A stretch of 58,644 bases of DNA, taken from assembly GCA_964624465.1 (NCBI GenBank), contig CAZUZD010000007.1, positions 1-58,644 of the forward strand, given 5' to 3'. The notes under the pieces are model-generated. The model did no database searches, was not told where the DNA came from, and was given only the letters and a program-made list of their open reading frames with translations. Below are positions 43,901-53,074 of the stretch, one piece after another. Origin of the DNA: CAZUZD01 sp964624465 (lineage in GTDB: Bacteria; Planctomycetota; Planctomycetia; Isosphaerales; Isosphaeraceae). The position numbers and the translations under genes were made by a program. Every line of letters begins with the position of its first letter. The stretch's first letter is position 1.

Positions 43901-43936
43901 AAAAAAGGGCTTGCAGCGTTCCCGCTGCAAGCCCTT
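43901..43936 (-). terminator. rho-independent terminator after tRNA-Leu
   Basis: On the minus strand a 12-bp stem (GGGCTTGCAGCG with its complement, four-base loop) is followed by TTTTTT. It begins seven bases after the tRNA-Leu 3' end, so tRNA-Leu is transcribed alone and separately from tRNA-Arg. Confidence 0.85.
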
Positions 43937-43942
43937 GAGCAG

Positions 43943-44028
43943 TGCCGAAGAGAGGATTTGAACCTCCACCCGCCGTTAAGCGGACTAGGACCTGAACCTA
44001 GCGCGTCTGCCAGTTCCGCCACTTCGGC
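43943..44028 (-). tRNA. tRNA-Leu, anticodon CAG
   Basis: 86-nt class II tRNA: acceptor GCCGAAG/CTTCGGC with discriminator A, anticodon stem CTAGG/CCTAG with loop TTCAGGT, a long variable arm (TCCGCTTAACGGCGG) and T-arm GAGGTTCAAATCCTC. CCA is not encoded. It reads CTG, a major Leu codon in this GC-rich genome. Confidence 0.93.
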
Positions 44029-44041
44029 TGCGTGGAGGTAC

Positions 44042-44069
44042 ATTATCGAACGGGGCCGGGGGTCGTCAA
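44042..44069 (-). promoter_or_regulatory. promoter of tRNA-Leu
   Basis: Minus strand TTGACG (44064-44069), 16 bp, GATAAT (44042-44047), one of the closest matches to the sigma-70 consensus in the window; it ends 13 bp before the tRNA 5' end. Confidence 0.65.
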
Positions 44070-44238
44070 GACGAGGCTGCGTCGGATTCTGAAGCCACGG
44101 TGTTCCGAGGCGTAAGAAACGGTGGTGGGCTGGGGGCTCGCGAGCACAACCCTTCAGTTGGTAGCGTAATTGTGGATCATCCGGGGGGCGATCTGCGTTC
44201 GGCCCCCCGACCCCATCCGTGCGAGAGGTGTTTCGACC

Positions 44239-47200
44239 ATGATGTGCACCGATCCCCGCCCCGAGACCCCCGCTGTGGCGACGCCGCGGGTTGCCAGGGT
44301 GCGGGCCGATCGCCTGATGGCGTGGTTCCTCCTGGGCCTCTGGTCGACCGTGGGTACCGCCTGGGCGCAGCAGCGTTCCGGCGTGCCCGACCTCCGCGAG
44401 GACCAGCACGTCTACGTTGTCGGGGTGCCTGATGATTACGCGCCCCTCCGCGAGGACATCGCCCGGCTCGAGAGCACCTCGCCTCAGACGTATTACGTGG
44501 TCGTCGTGAAGAGCACCGGCACTGGCGCCCGGGCGCCGCGCGAGTACCTCAACGCCCTGACCTCGAAGTGGGAGGCCCAGGCCCGCGAGGCGAAGCGGCC
44601 CTTCGACGAGCGCCGGGTCGTGATCATCCTCATGGATCTGGGGAACCGGAAGATTCTCGTGCTGGGCGGCAAGGAGCTGCAGGAGCGGTTCGGTTTCCGC
44701 GACCCGTTCATCGAACGCGACCTGCTCCAGCCGCACTTCTTCAGCTACGCCCGCGAGGGCAAGTACTTGCAAGGATTGCGGGTGCTGGTAGCCCAGATCG
44801 ACCGCTGGATCCTGTCGCGGGACAAGGAGATGGCATCGCGGCGTGAGGAGGCCGCGGTGCGCGAGGTCAAGCTTCGCGGTGACGCCGAGGCCGCGCTCAC
44901 CGCGGCGGACGCCCAGGTCGCAGCCACCCAGAAGGAGCTCGAGACGCGCAAGGCGGCCGGGCTCCAGACCCAGGCAATCGAGGGTCGGCTGCGGCAGGCG
45001 ACCGAGGGTCTCGCCACGGCCAGGGCCCGGGTCGGCACCAGTGCCGGGGAGGCGCTCGACCTCTCCCAGCAGGCTAGCCGCGAGCTCCAGGCGATCCTCG
45101 ACGAACTGCGAAGGACCTCGGCCCTCCAGGCCGAGCTCGATGGCCAGCTCCGGTCGGCCACGGGCCTCTCCGGCGAGGTGCTGAAGGCGATCGAGGCGGC
45201 CGGACAGGCGGGGCTCCCGACCGCGACCGTGCAGAAGCAGCTCGATGACGCCAACCGCCTCATCGACGAGGCGCACAAGGCCGTCGTGTCCAATCCCGCC
45301 CAGGCGACGGCTCTGGTGGCGCAGATCGAGCCGATGCTCCGTGACGCGCTGGAACACGCGGGCAAGCTCGGCGAGTACCGTCAGCAGGTCGCGGCCCGGT
45401 TGCCGGCCGTTGGCACGCTCGAAAAGTCGGCCGCGACGGCCTTCAACCGGCTCAAGGGTTCCGGGGGCATGATCGCTCCGATCGAGCGCGAGTGGGCCGA
45501 GGCCCAGCGTCGGCTGGCGACCGCCCGCGAGCGGGCCGCCACCGACGACCGCGGAGCTTTGGCCGACCTCCAGGCGGCCGAGCGGAGCCTCACCACCGTG
45601 CGGGATCGGGCCCGCGACCAGTACAGCAGCCACCGGTTCGCCACGCGGACCGTACCCCTGGCCCTGCTGGCGCTCGCCACGGCGATCGGGGCCGGCATCT
45701 ACGGTCTCCTCTGGTGGCGGAAGCGACGGCTCCAGGCGCAGGTGGACACCGAGTTCAAGGGTTTCCGAGAGCAAGCGGTGACGCTGATGGATCGGCTCGA
45801 CGGGCTCCGTCAGCGGCACAAGGCGCTACCCGAGACCGACCCGGACTTCACGGTACCGATGGCGGGCCAGTCGCGCGAGGTCTACAACGCCGTGGAGGGT
45901 GACCTCAACGGCCTCTGGGACCGCTGGCTCAAGATCATGGAGGTCTGGGACCGGGCCCAGGCTCTGATCAAGAAGGGCTCGTCGGTCGGGATCAAGCAGG
46001 CCCAGGAGGCTCGCCAGCTCCTGGACAATGAGGGCGACTTCCCCGAGCTGCTCCGCAAGGCCGACAGCTGCCAGCAGCGGCTCGACCAGCTCAACCAGGG
46101 CCACGAGGACGCACGGTCGGGCCTGGAATCGGCGCACGCCACGATGGGCAAGCTCCGCGAGGCGATCACGCAGATTGGCGCCGCCAAGCTGCCGGTGGCC
46201 GCCTACCAGTCCCGGATCGCGCCATTCGAGACGCTGGTGGCGGAGGCGGAACGGCTGCTGCCCTCCGACCCCATCGGGGCCAGCGTGGTGATCGGGAAGG
46301 CCCGCGAGGCCGTCGAAGCGGCCAACGAGCACGCCACCCAGATCCTGGCCCGGCTCAAGGACTCCGAGACGACGCGGGAGTCGATCGATGGCCTGGCGGC
46401 CGAGGTCGAGCGCTATCGCGCCGAGGGGCTGAAGCTGACCGAGCCCGAGGCCAACCCCGACCCCCGGCTCCAGCGGGCCCGGCGGCACAACGAGACGGCG
46501 CTGACCGAGCTGCGACGGGCAAACCCCGAGACGGCCGGCAAGTCGCTCGAGCAGAGCGGCAAGGCGCTGGCCGAGGCCCGTGAGGCCATCGAACGGCACC
46601 GCAAGGCCCGCGACGGCAACCTGCACGAGATCGAGGTCCGTCGCGAGGAGAATCGCCGGCTCGAGGGCGCGGCCCAGGCCGTCGGCGCCCTGGTCGCCGA
46701 GCTGCGTGATCGCTTCGCGGCCCCGTCCTGGGCCCCCGTCTCCGAGAACCTGGACGAGGCCAGGGCCCTGATCGGCGTCAACGACGCCCAGATCCAGCAG
46801 GCGGCCGAGGCCAGCTCGGACGCTTTGCAGCAGTACCTCCAGGGCGCCAGGCTGCTCGAGCAGGTCAAGGGCCAGCAGGCCCAGGCCGACGGGCTGCTGA
46901 AGGCCGTGACTGAGACCCACAAGGTCCTGGTCGAGCTGGCCCAGCAGTGCCAGACGCTCCAGGGGAGCGTGGCCCAGGAGGCGTCGAAGACCGTGGGGCT
47001 GTTTCGGGATCAGGCCAGCACCATCGGCCCCGACGCCCGCAAGGCGCTCGAGCTGGCCGAGAGCCACCGGCAGGAGGCCGAGGCCTCGATGGCCGAGCGT
47101 TCAGTGAACTGGCCCGACGTCCGGCACCGGCTCGAGGCCGCCCGCCAGGGCTACCAGGTGGCCGACAAGCAGGCCCGTGAGGACATCGAGGCGGCCCGCC

Positions 47201-47916
47201 GCTATCGCGATCGTCTCGAATCGACCCGCGAGTATGCCCGTCGCCTGGGGGCGCTGCTGAGCCAGGAGCAGAAGGACCGCCCGCCCGCAAACCAGCGCTA
47301 CCGGGCCGCCACCCAGGGGCTTGCGGAGCTGACCGGGCCGAACGGGCTGGCCGCCTCGGACTGGGAGCAGGCCCTGCACCGCCTGGACGAGGTCAACGAC
47401 AATCTGAAACGGGCCGAGGAGCTGGCGGCTCAGGACATCTCGCTGGCCAATGGCGCCATCGGAGAAGTCACCCGTGCCGGCCGCACGATCCGAGAGGCAA
47501 AGGCGTACTATCGATCGGGGATCACCGTCGACATCAGCGGCGCCGAGGCCCGCCTGAACCAGGCCAATGCCTTGCTGAACCAGCAGCAATACGAGCAGGC
47601 CATCGAGCAGGCTCACGCCGCCGAATCGGAGGCACACCACGCCCTCGAGGCGGCCGCCCACCAGGCGCGCGTGCGGCGGATGCAGGTCGAGCGCGACCGC
47701 GTTTACATCGCCCCGGACCCGACAATCTTCATCGCGGCCGCCGAGGCCGCCAGCCGCTGGATGTCCAGCGGCCGCCGCGGTGGCGGCATCAGCATCAACT
47801 TCCCCGACGTCTTCTCGGGCGGTGGCGGTGGTGGCGGCGGTGGTAGCTGGTCGTCCGACTCGTCCGGTTCCGGCGGCGGCTCGTGGACCGATGGCGCTGA
47901 TCAGGGCAGCTGGTGA
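44239..47916 (+). CDS. large TPM-domain protein with coiled coils and Gly-rich tail
   Basis: 1,225 residues, ATG 44239 after GAGAGGTG. A signal sequence ending AWAQQ is followed by a TPM domain (about 55-180; YYVVVVKSTGTGARAPREYL, DERRVVIILMDLGNRKILV). Next are long coiled coils, one membrane helix near residue 480 (LALLALATAIGAGIYGLLWW), about 700 more residues of coiled coil and a tail with FPDVFS, a run of Gly, then GSW repeats. TPM proteins are often membrane-linked, and the Gly/Ser/Trp tail is typical of the family. It faces the pspA-AAA operon across a terminator and may belong to the same envelope-maintenance system. The coiled-coil length is unusual. Confidence 0.78.
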   Translation: MMCTDPRPETPAVATPRVARVRADRLMAWFLLGLWSTVGTAWAQQRSGVPDLREDQHVYVVGVPDDYAPLREDIARLESTSPQTYYVVVVKSTGTGARAPREYLNALTSKWEAQAREAKRPFDERRVVIILMDLGNRKILVLGGKELQERFGFRDPFIERDLLQPHFFSYAREGKYLQGLRVLVAQIDRWILSRDKEMASRREEAAVREVKLRGDAEAALTAADAQVAATQKELETRKAAGLQTQAIEGRLRQATEGLATARARVGTSAGEALDLSQQASRELQAILDELRRTSALQAELDGQLRSATGLSGEVLKAIEAAGQAGLPTATVQKQLDDANRLIDEAHKAVVSNPAQATALVAQIEPMLRDALEHAGKLGEYRQQVAARLPAVGTLEKSAATAFNRLKGSGGMIAPIEREWAEAQRRLATARERAATDDRGALADLQAAERSLTTVRDRARDQYSSHRFATRTVPLALLALATAIGAGIYGLLWWRKRRLQAQVDTEFKGFREQAVTLMDRLDGLRQRHKALPETDPDFTVPMAGQSREVYNAVEGDLNGLWDRWLKIMEVWDRAQALIKKGSSVGIKQAQEARQLLDNEGDFPELLRKADSCQQRLDQLNQGHEDARSGLESAHATMGKLREAITQIGAAKLPVAAYQSRIAPFETLVAEAERLLPSDPIGASVVIGKAREAVEAANEHATQILARLKDSETTRESIDGLAAEVERYRAEGLKLTEPEANPDPRLQRARRHNETALTELRRANPETAGKSLEQSGKALAEAREAIERHRKARDGNLHEIEVRREENRRLEGAAQAVGALVAELRDRFAAPSWAPVSENLDEARALIGVNDAQIQQAAEASSDALQQYLQGARLLEQVKGQQAQADGLLKAVTETHKVLVELAQQCQTLQGSVAQEASKTVGLFRDQASTIGPDARKALELAESHRQEAEASMAERSVNWPDVRHRLEAARQGYQVADKQAREDIEAARRYRDRLESTREYARRLGALLSQEQKDRPPANQRYRAATQGLAELTGPNGLAASDWEQALHRLDEVNDNLKRAEELAAQDISLANGAIGEVTRAGRTIREAKAYYRSGITVDISGAEARLNQANALLNQQQYEQAIEQAHAAESEAHHALEAAAHQARVRRMQVERDRVYIAPDPTIFIAAAEAASRWMSSGRRGGGISINFPDVFSGGGGGGGGGSWSSDSSGSGGGSWTDGADQGSW

Positions 47917-47945
47917 GTCCTGGAGCCATCGCCACGAGATGACAC

Positions 47946-47994
47946 AACGCCGGGAGCCCGAGGCCAGCGCTGGCCTCGGGCTCCCGGCGTTTTT
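47946..47994 (+). terminator. strong rho-independent terminator
   Basis: A palindrome of about 46 bp (aacgccgggagcccgagg and its complement around agcgct), followed by a T run at 47990-47994. It ends the TPM-protein transcript, and its symmetry may also stop the convergent psp operon. Confidence 0.85.
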
Positions 47995-48026
47995 CATGAC
48001 GTCACGAGTTGCGGTCGTCGGAGTTC

Positions 48027-48335
48027 TCAGCCGCGGAACTTGGTCTTCGGCTTGGTCTCGGTCAGCTCGTGGATGGTGTGCATGATGTTGTAGGCGGTCA
48101 TCTCGCAGAGCAGCTGGGTGACCTCGGCGTGCAGGGCGTCGTCCAGCTTGGGCTCGACCGACTTCAGCAGCGCCGTGACCCGCTCCTCGGCCGCCTGGAC
48201 CTCGTTCCGCTCGATGCGGCCGTCGGCCATCGCCTCGAGGAAGCTGCCGAGGCGCATGGCGTGCTCGTCGATCTGCGGGTTGTCGGACTCGTCGAGCCAG
48301 CTCTGGCGGCCGGCCTTCTCGTGCTTCTTGCTCAT
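48027..48335 (-). CDS. small hypothetical protein of the psp-AAA operon
   Basis: 102 residues from ATG 48335 (MSKKHEKAGRQSWLDESDNP). Wholly helical and charged (RLGSFLEAMADGRIERNEVQ, AEERVTALLKSVEPKLDDAL, LCEMTAYNIMHTIHELTETK), with no known domain. It is the last gene of the operon pspA, AAA ATPase, this gene, suggesting an adaptor or regulator of one of them. Confidence 0.65.
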   Translation of the reverse strand: MSKKHEKAGRQSWLDESDNPQIDEHAMRLGSFLEAMADGRIERNEVQAAEERVTALLKSVEPKLDDALHAEVTQLLCEMTAYNIMHTIHELTETKPKTKFRG

Positions 48336-48436
48336 GGTCAGTTCCGGGGTAAGGGGCATCGGAGGCGGTCGTCGATCGGGATCCGGGCTGGCCGCCAGGG
48401 CCAGGACGGGCGGTACCGGCGCTGGGACGGGGCGCG

Positions 48437-50245
48437 TCAGTCTTCGAGGGTGCGGCGAATCGCGGTCATGCGCTCCTGGATCCGCGAGCGGCCGTCGGGT
48501 GCCATCACCTTGGCCTTCCAGTCCTCGGGCAGGAAGGAGACCGAGGTGCACTCCAGCACCGCGGCCATCTCCTGCATCTCCTTCTGGAGCCCTTGCGCCG
48601 AGGGGATGAAGTCGGCCAGGGCCCCTTCGAGGTCGGGCCGGGTCATCGTCTCGCGGTCCTCGGCAAGGGCCCGGCGCTTGGCATCGAGCACGATGCTCTC
48701 GATGTCGGCGCCGCTGAGGCCGCGGTTGGCGGTCCCCTCGGGGATGGCTGCCGGGTCGAGGCCCGCCTTGTTTTTCCGGGCCATCACCTCGAACATCAAT
48801 CGCACCTCGGCGTCGTCGCGGGGTGCGAACAGAGGCAGGTGCACCTCGGCCCGGCCCTGACGCTTCAGGTCGATCGGCAGCGCGTCCGGGCGGCTGGTCA
48901 TGAGCATCCAGATCAGCTTGCCGCGGTAACGGGTGTCGCCCATCTGGCTGGCGATCATCGAGAAGACCCGGTTGGAGGTGCCCGAGTCCCCGCTGTTGTC
49001 GCGGTCCCCGAGCGCCGCGTCGGCCTCGTCGACGACCACGACGACCGGCCCGAGCGCCCGCAGCACGGTCAGGATCTGCTCGAGGTTTGACTCCGTCTCG
49101 CCCACGTACTTCGAGCGGAAGTTGCGGAGCTTCACGCACGGGACGCCCACCGAGCCGGAGAAGCACTCGGCCAGGTATGTCTTGCCGGTGCCAACGGGTC
49201 CGCAGATCAGGTAGCCCATCGGGGCGGCGTCGTAGCGGCCCTTGGTCAGGAATGCGGCGTCCTGCAGCAGCCGCTTCTTGATCGCCTCGTTGCCGACGAA
49301 GTCGTCGAGCGTCTTGTTCGGCTCGACGAACTCGACCAGCCCGCGCGCCTGCCGCTCGATGAGGCCCTTCTTGAGACCCTTGAGCGTGGTGTTGTCCAGC
49401 TTGGCGCCCGACTGCTGCGCCTGCGAGACCAGTCGGTCGACGCTGACGAGGCTCAGGCCACCGGTCAGGTTCGTGAGCTGCGCGCGATCGAAGTCGGTGA
49501 TCTTGTCCACCGCGCCCGTGCGATCGGCCCAGGCCAGAAAGCTCTCGCGCTCGGGGGCGGTCGGCATCGGAATCGTGATCGCCGAGACATGCGAGCTGCT
49601 GACCAGCCGGTCGTTGACCTCGGAGAGCTGGTCGGCGAGCAGGCAGAACGCGATGTTGCTGCGCTTGATGTACGGATTCTGGGCCCACGAGAGCAGCCGC
49701 ACCAGGCGGGCCCCCTGCGGGCCGGCCAGCTGCGACAGATCGCCGGCCGGCACCAGGTACTGCGCGTGCTCGAAGATGATCCCCAGGCTGGGGCGCTTCT
49801 CCGGCTTGTCCTGGAGCAGGATGTCCTGGATCAAGCGGTCCAGCAGCGCCAGCACGGCGTCGGGGTCGCGGGGCCAGGTCTTCGGGTCGCCCAGCTTCTC
49901 GGTGATCTTCGCCAGCATGGCCCGGTACCGCTCCGGATTCGAACCGGCATACGGGCGCAGGCCCTGGCTGAGGTCGTGGCGGAGGACCAGGTCCCAGCCT
50001 CCGAAGAGCTGGGTTGCCAGGAACTCGGGGAGGCTGCCATAACCGGCCGCCGGGGTATCCCCCTGGCTGATCAGGTCGTGCACATCGCCGTGCATGACGA
50101 ACAGGCAGGTGGTGCCGGCATAGTACTGCTCCGCGAATTCGCGGGCCCAGCCGGGGTACCAGCCTGGCACCGCCCCCACCCCTTCACCCGGCAAGGCGGC
50201 CGATCCCTCCGGCCGCTTCTCGAGCTTCCCTTCGATCGCCGACAC
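48437..50245 (-). CDS. AAA ATPase associated with PspA
   Basis: 602 residues. An N-terminal half of about 300 residues (GWYPGWAREFAEQYYAGTTC, VMHGDVHDLI, LFGGWDLVLRHDLSQGLRPY) has remnants of a nucleotide-hydrolase-like fold (RPSLGIIFEHAQYLVP). Then comes a single AAA domain with Walker A GPVGTGKT (about 349-356), Walker B VVVVDEADAALG (about 401-412), a sensor region and the second region of homology (SRPDALPIDLKRQGRAEVHL). A family of AAA ATPases neighbours pspA in planctomycetes. Since PspA/Vipp1 is an ESCRT-III homologue, a Vps4-like remodelling role is attractive but unproven. Confidence 0.82.
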   Translation of the reverse strand: MSAIEGKLEKRPEGSAALPGEGVGAVPGWYPGWAREFAEQYYAGTTCLFVMHGDVHDLISQGDTPAAGYGSLPEFLATQLFGGWDLVLRHDLSQGLRPYAGSNPERYRAMLAKITEKLGDPKTWPRDPDAVLALLDRLIQDILLQDKPEKRPSLGIIFEHAQYLVPAGDLSQLAGPQGARLVRLLSWAQNPYIKRSNIAFCLLADQLSEVNDRLVSSSHVSAITIPMPTAPERESFLAWADRTGAVDKITDFDRAQLTNLTGGLSLVSVDRLVSQAQQSGAKLDNTTLKGLKKGLIERQARGLVEFVEPNKTLDDFVGNEAIKKRLLQDAAFLTKGRYDAAPMGYLICGPVGTGKTYLAECFSGSVGVPCVKLRNFRSKYVGETESNLEQILTVLRALGPVVVVVDEADAALGDRDNSGDSGTSNRVFSMIASQMGDTRYRGKLIWMLMTSRPDALPIDLKRQGRAEVHLPLFAPRDDAEVRLMFEVMARKNKAGLDPAAIPEGTANRGLSGADIESIVLDAKRRALAEDRETMTRPDLEGALADFIPSAQGLQKEMQEMAAVLECTSVSFLPEDWKAKVMAPDGRSRIQERMTAIRRTLED

Positions 50246-50311
50246 GTCGAGACTCCGGGTCAGATGGAGGGGTGGTGGGCGGATCGCAGTCGTTGACTCA
50301 GCCGGTCGGGC

Positions 50312-51064
50312 TCAGATCTCCGGGATCTGCTCGAGCTGCTTGGGGCCGAGCTGCTTGGTGGCCTGGGGCACGGCGGCCGTCTCGGGCGTGACCATGCCGT
50401 TCAGACGCTCGAACTCGCGGAGCGCGTCCTCGGCCACGGCCGACTCGACGGCCCGCTCGGCCTTGATCTGATCAAGCCCCTCGCCCGAGAGGTCGGCCGT
50501 GACGCGGACCTTGGCTCGGTTCTTGTCGATCTGGCCCTGGATGATGTCCTCGGCCTGGCTGAAGTCGGTTGTCACGTCGAAGTGCAGCTGGCCGGCGACC
50601 TGGGCCATCTCGGCCTCGGCGCGGCTCATCTTGAGGTCGGCGTCGTACTTGGAGATCTTGTTCCGCACGTCCTCGAGCTTGCTCATGGCGTGCTTGATCT
50701 TCAGCAGGTTGTTCTGATAGGCCTGCTCGTGCAGGTTCAGCTGCTGCTGGTTCTCGGCCAGGTCGCCCTGGGCCCGCTTCAGCTCGAGGGCGAACTTCGA
50801 GGCGGTCTCGCGCTGGCCCGCGTTCAGGTAGGCGCGGATCCGTGACTCGAGCTCGTTGACGTGCTTCTGCTGCTTGTCGACCTGCCGCTGCACCCGCTCG
50901 ACCAGGGCGCGGTACTGAGCCAGGCCCTCGCGACCCTCGCGGAGCTGCTCGACCGAGCGGTCGTACTCATACTGCATCTCGGCAATCGGATCGACACCCC
51001 GGATGGAGTTGGCCAGCTTGTTGAACTGAGCCTTCACCGACCGCCAGATCTTCCCCAGGATCAT
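50312..51064 (-). CDS. pspA: PspA/Vipp1 (IM30) family protein
   Basis: 250 residues, ATG 51064 (MILGKIWRSVKAQFNKLANS). Long helices with typical PspA content (PIAEMQYEYDRSVEQLREGR, KHVNELESRIRAYLNAGQRE, ALELKRAQGDLAENQQQL). PspA polymers coat damaged inner membrane and belong to the ESCRT-III superfamily. It heads the operon with the AAA ATPase 66 bp downstream. No PspF-type activator or clear sigma-54 site was seen. Confidence 0.9.
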   Translation of the reverse strand: MILGKIWRSVKAQFNKLANSIRGVDPIAEMQYEYDRSVEQLREGREGLAQYRALVERVQRQVDKQQKHVNELESRIRAYLNAGQRETASKFALELKRAQGDLAENQQQLNLHEQAYQNNLLKIKHAMSKLEDVRNKISKYDADLKMSRAEAEMAQVAGQLHFDVTTDFSQAEDIIQGQIDKNRAKVRVTADLSGEGLDQIKAERAVESAVAEDALREFERLNGMVTPETAAVPQATKQLGPKQLEQIPEI

Positions 51065-51289
51065 GTTTCCGCCCCCAAGCACAGTTGTCACGCCCGTCGA
51101 TCGCAGCCCCCATCGTATCCGAAGCTCAGGGCCGCTCCAACCCGGCACTACCCGCCCCCGGCGTCGATTCGGCACCCTTCCCGAAGCCTCCTCCGGCCTC
51201 GACGCGCAACCGCCCGGACCGGCGAACCCCGGGGGAGGCGCCAGAATCCAGGGCCGGGCCGGGTCCGAGTGCCTCCCCCACAGTGCACC

Positions 51290-52513
51290 TCACCAGGCGC
51301 CCTCGCCGGGCGAATGGACGGACCGGCGGTCCGCCATCTGGCGGAACACTCCACCGAACCTGCTGACAAAACCGACCTCGTCGCGCAGGGGACTCCGCTC
51401 CATCGGGTCGCGGAGACCGAGACGCGTCTGGTTCAAGGCGGCCACATCCGCCGTCAGGTTCTCCGCGGGGCGGACATACTGCTCCGCATCCTCTGCAATC
51501 CACTCCGGTCGACCCACGCTTTGCAGGACACTCACGCCCATTCGCCCGACGGAGCGATCGCCCGCCAGCGTGATCAGCGGAACGCCCATCCAGAGCGCAT
51601 CGCAGGTGGTTGCGCCGCCGCCAGAGGGGTACGGGTCGAGGGCGATGTCGATCTCGTGGTACCTGTTCAGGTGCGTGTTCTGGTGAATACGCGAGTGCTT
51701 GCGGACGTTGTTCAGGGACCCGAAGGTGATCTGACGGCGGGTGAGGGCCGGGTTGGGCTGGACCGCTGGGGCCGAGATCGCCGGCCGGAACGTGAACTGG
51801 CTGCCTTCGAGGTACGCCAGCGTCTCGGTGTGCATGGCGGCACTCTCGGGACTCGGGTCGGTCCAGCGGTGGGTGATCCGGCAATGGATGCCTGGATGGC
51901 CGGTGGTCGTCATGGAGCCGAGCCAGGTCGCCACGCAGGGCGCCGTTCGCAGTGACAGCACGCCCATCCGCTGGCCGTCGGTGTGGCCGTTCAGGTCGAC
52001 CAGCACATCGAGCCGCTCGGCCCAGACCAGGTCGCCGCAGGCTTGATCCGTCAGGTTCGCGGTCTCTCGCCAGGTCAGCGGCAGTGCCCGGATCGCGGCG
52101 CTCACGCCATCGGAGTGCGTCTGGTTGGCGTAGCAGCAGACTTCGAACGCGGTGCGATCCAGTTTCTCGAGAAGGGGGACGACGAACATCGCCATGGCGT
52201 GCTGGCGGAAGTCGCCCGAGAGGAACCCGACCCGGAGCTTGCCCTCGATCGGCGTGCGCGGGATCGGTCGGGGCGGGAGTCGATCGACCTGCGATTGGCC
52301 CCACGTCTCGTGGGCTTGCAACAGGTCCTGGAGGTCGAGATCCTCCCGGAACAGGAGGTTGAAGAGGCGGCCGCCACCAGCGTTGTGCGAGGCGCTGGCA
52401 TGATCGGCAGCGATTCGCAACGCCTCCACGAAGCAAAGGTCGGCCTCGGCCGACTGGCCCAGGTCGGACAGGACCTGGGCCGAGTTGTGCCACAGCAGCG
52501 GATTGGGAGGCAA
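51290..52513 (-). pseudogene. decayed SPINDLY/O-GlcNAc-transferase-like protein
   Basis: The 407-residue frame keeps the start of the catalytic part (LRVGFLSGDFRQHAMAMFVV, VDLNGHTDGQRMGVL, APCVATWLGSMTTTGHPGI) and its end (HEIDIALDPYPSGGGATTCD, ALWMGVPLITLAGDRSVGR) of bacterial SPINDLY-family glycosyltransferases. Between NVRKHS and HLNRYHEID about 50 residues of the UDP-sugar-binding Rossmann domain are missing in frame. The frame opens only with TTG, and the usual N-terminal TPR array is reduced to a single repeat. A truncated, probably inactive copy is the best reading. Confidence 0.65.
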
Positions 52514-53074
52514 CGGGGACGTGGACGGGCGACGTCAGGATCGGGAATGCAGGCCCCTGAGACTACCGATGCGAGTTGCAGGAGAGCTGTGCCCAACTCC
52601 ACTCCAAACCAACGCGGGGAGTTGGCTTCGGCGACCCCGTGCCTGTTCGGTCTGTCCGCGGTGGTCGACCTGCTGTCCGAGGTGATGCCGGCGACGGCTC
52701 GGGTCTCTGAGGTCGACCGGCCGGGGAGGTCGTTCGTGGTGTTTGCGGCCGTCTGCTGCTCGGTTCGACTACGGCGCTGGTCCAAGACGGAGATTCGAGT
52801 CTTTGGCATCGGACCGGGCCTCGAGAAACGCCTGGGCCGATGCGAGACCTCCGATGCACGGCCCTGGCCCCCGGCTGCAGAACTCACCACGGAAGGACAT
52901 CCATCGAGCTCAGCTCCGGTCTGGGGAACCACCACTCCAGTGTTGTCGAGTCGTCAGGGGTGGCATACAAGAGTCGGTCACTCGGCGATGGCGGCCTGAG
53001 TGCAAGCGAGCCGCGTACGGCTCAGGAAGTGGCTGGTCCGCGACGCGGAAGCCATTTCGTTGGAACGACATGGG
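52514..53074. other. region upstream of the AraC gene, possible decayed TPR sequence
   Basis: About 560 bp without a supported gene. Short frames on both strands lack ribosome-binding sites. It may contain the eroded 5' part of the SPINDLY-like gene and the promoter of the AraC gene; no repeat unit could be recognised with confidence. Confidence 0.4.

Noticed and set aside
43943..44092. Protein-coding frames across the tRNA-Leu gene
   Set aside because: Translations of tRNA sequence; the cloverleaf, promoter and terminator explain the region fully.
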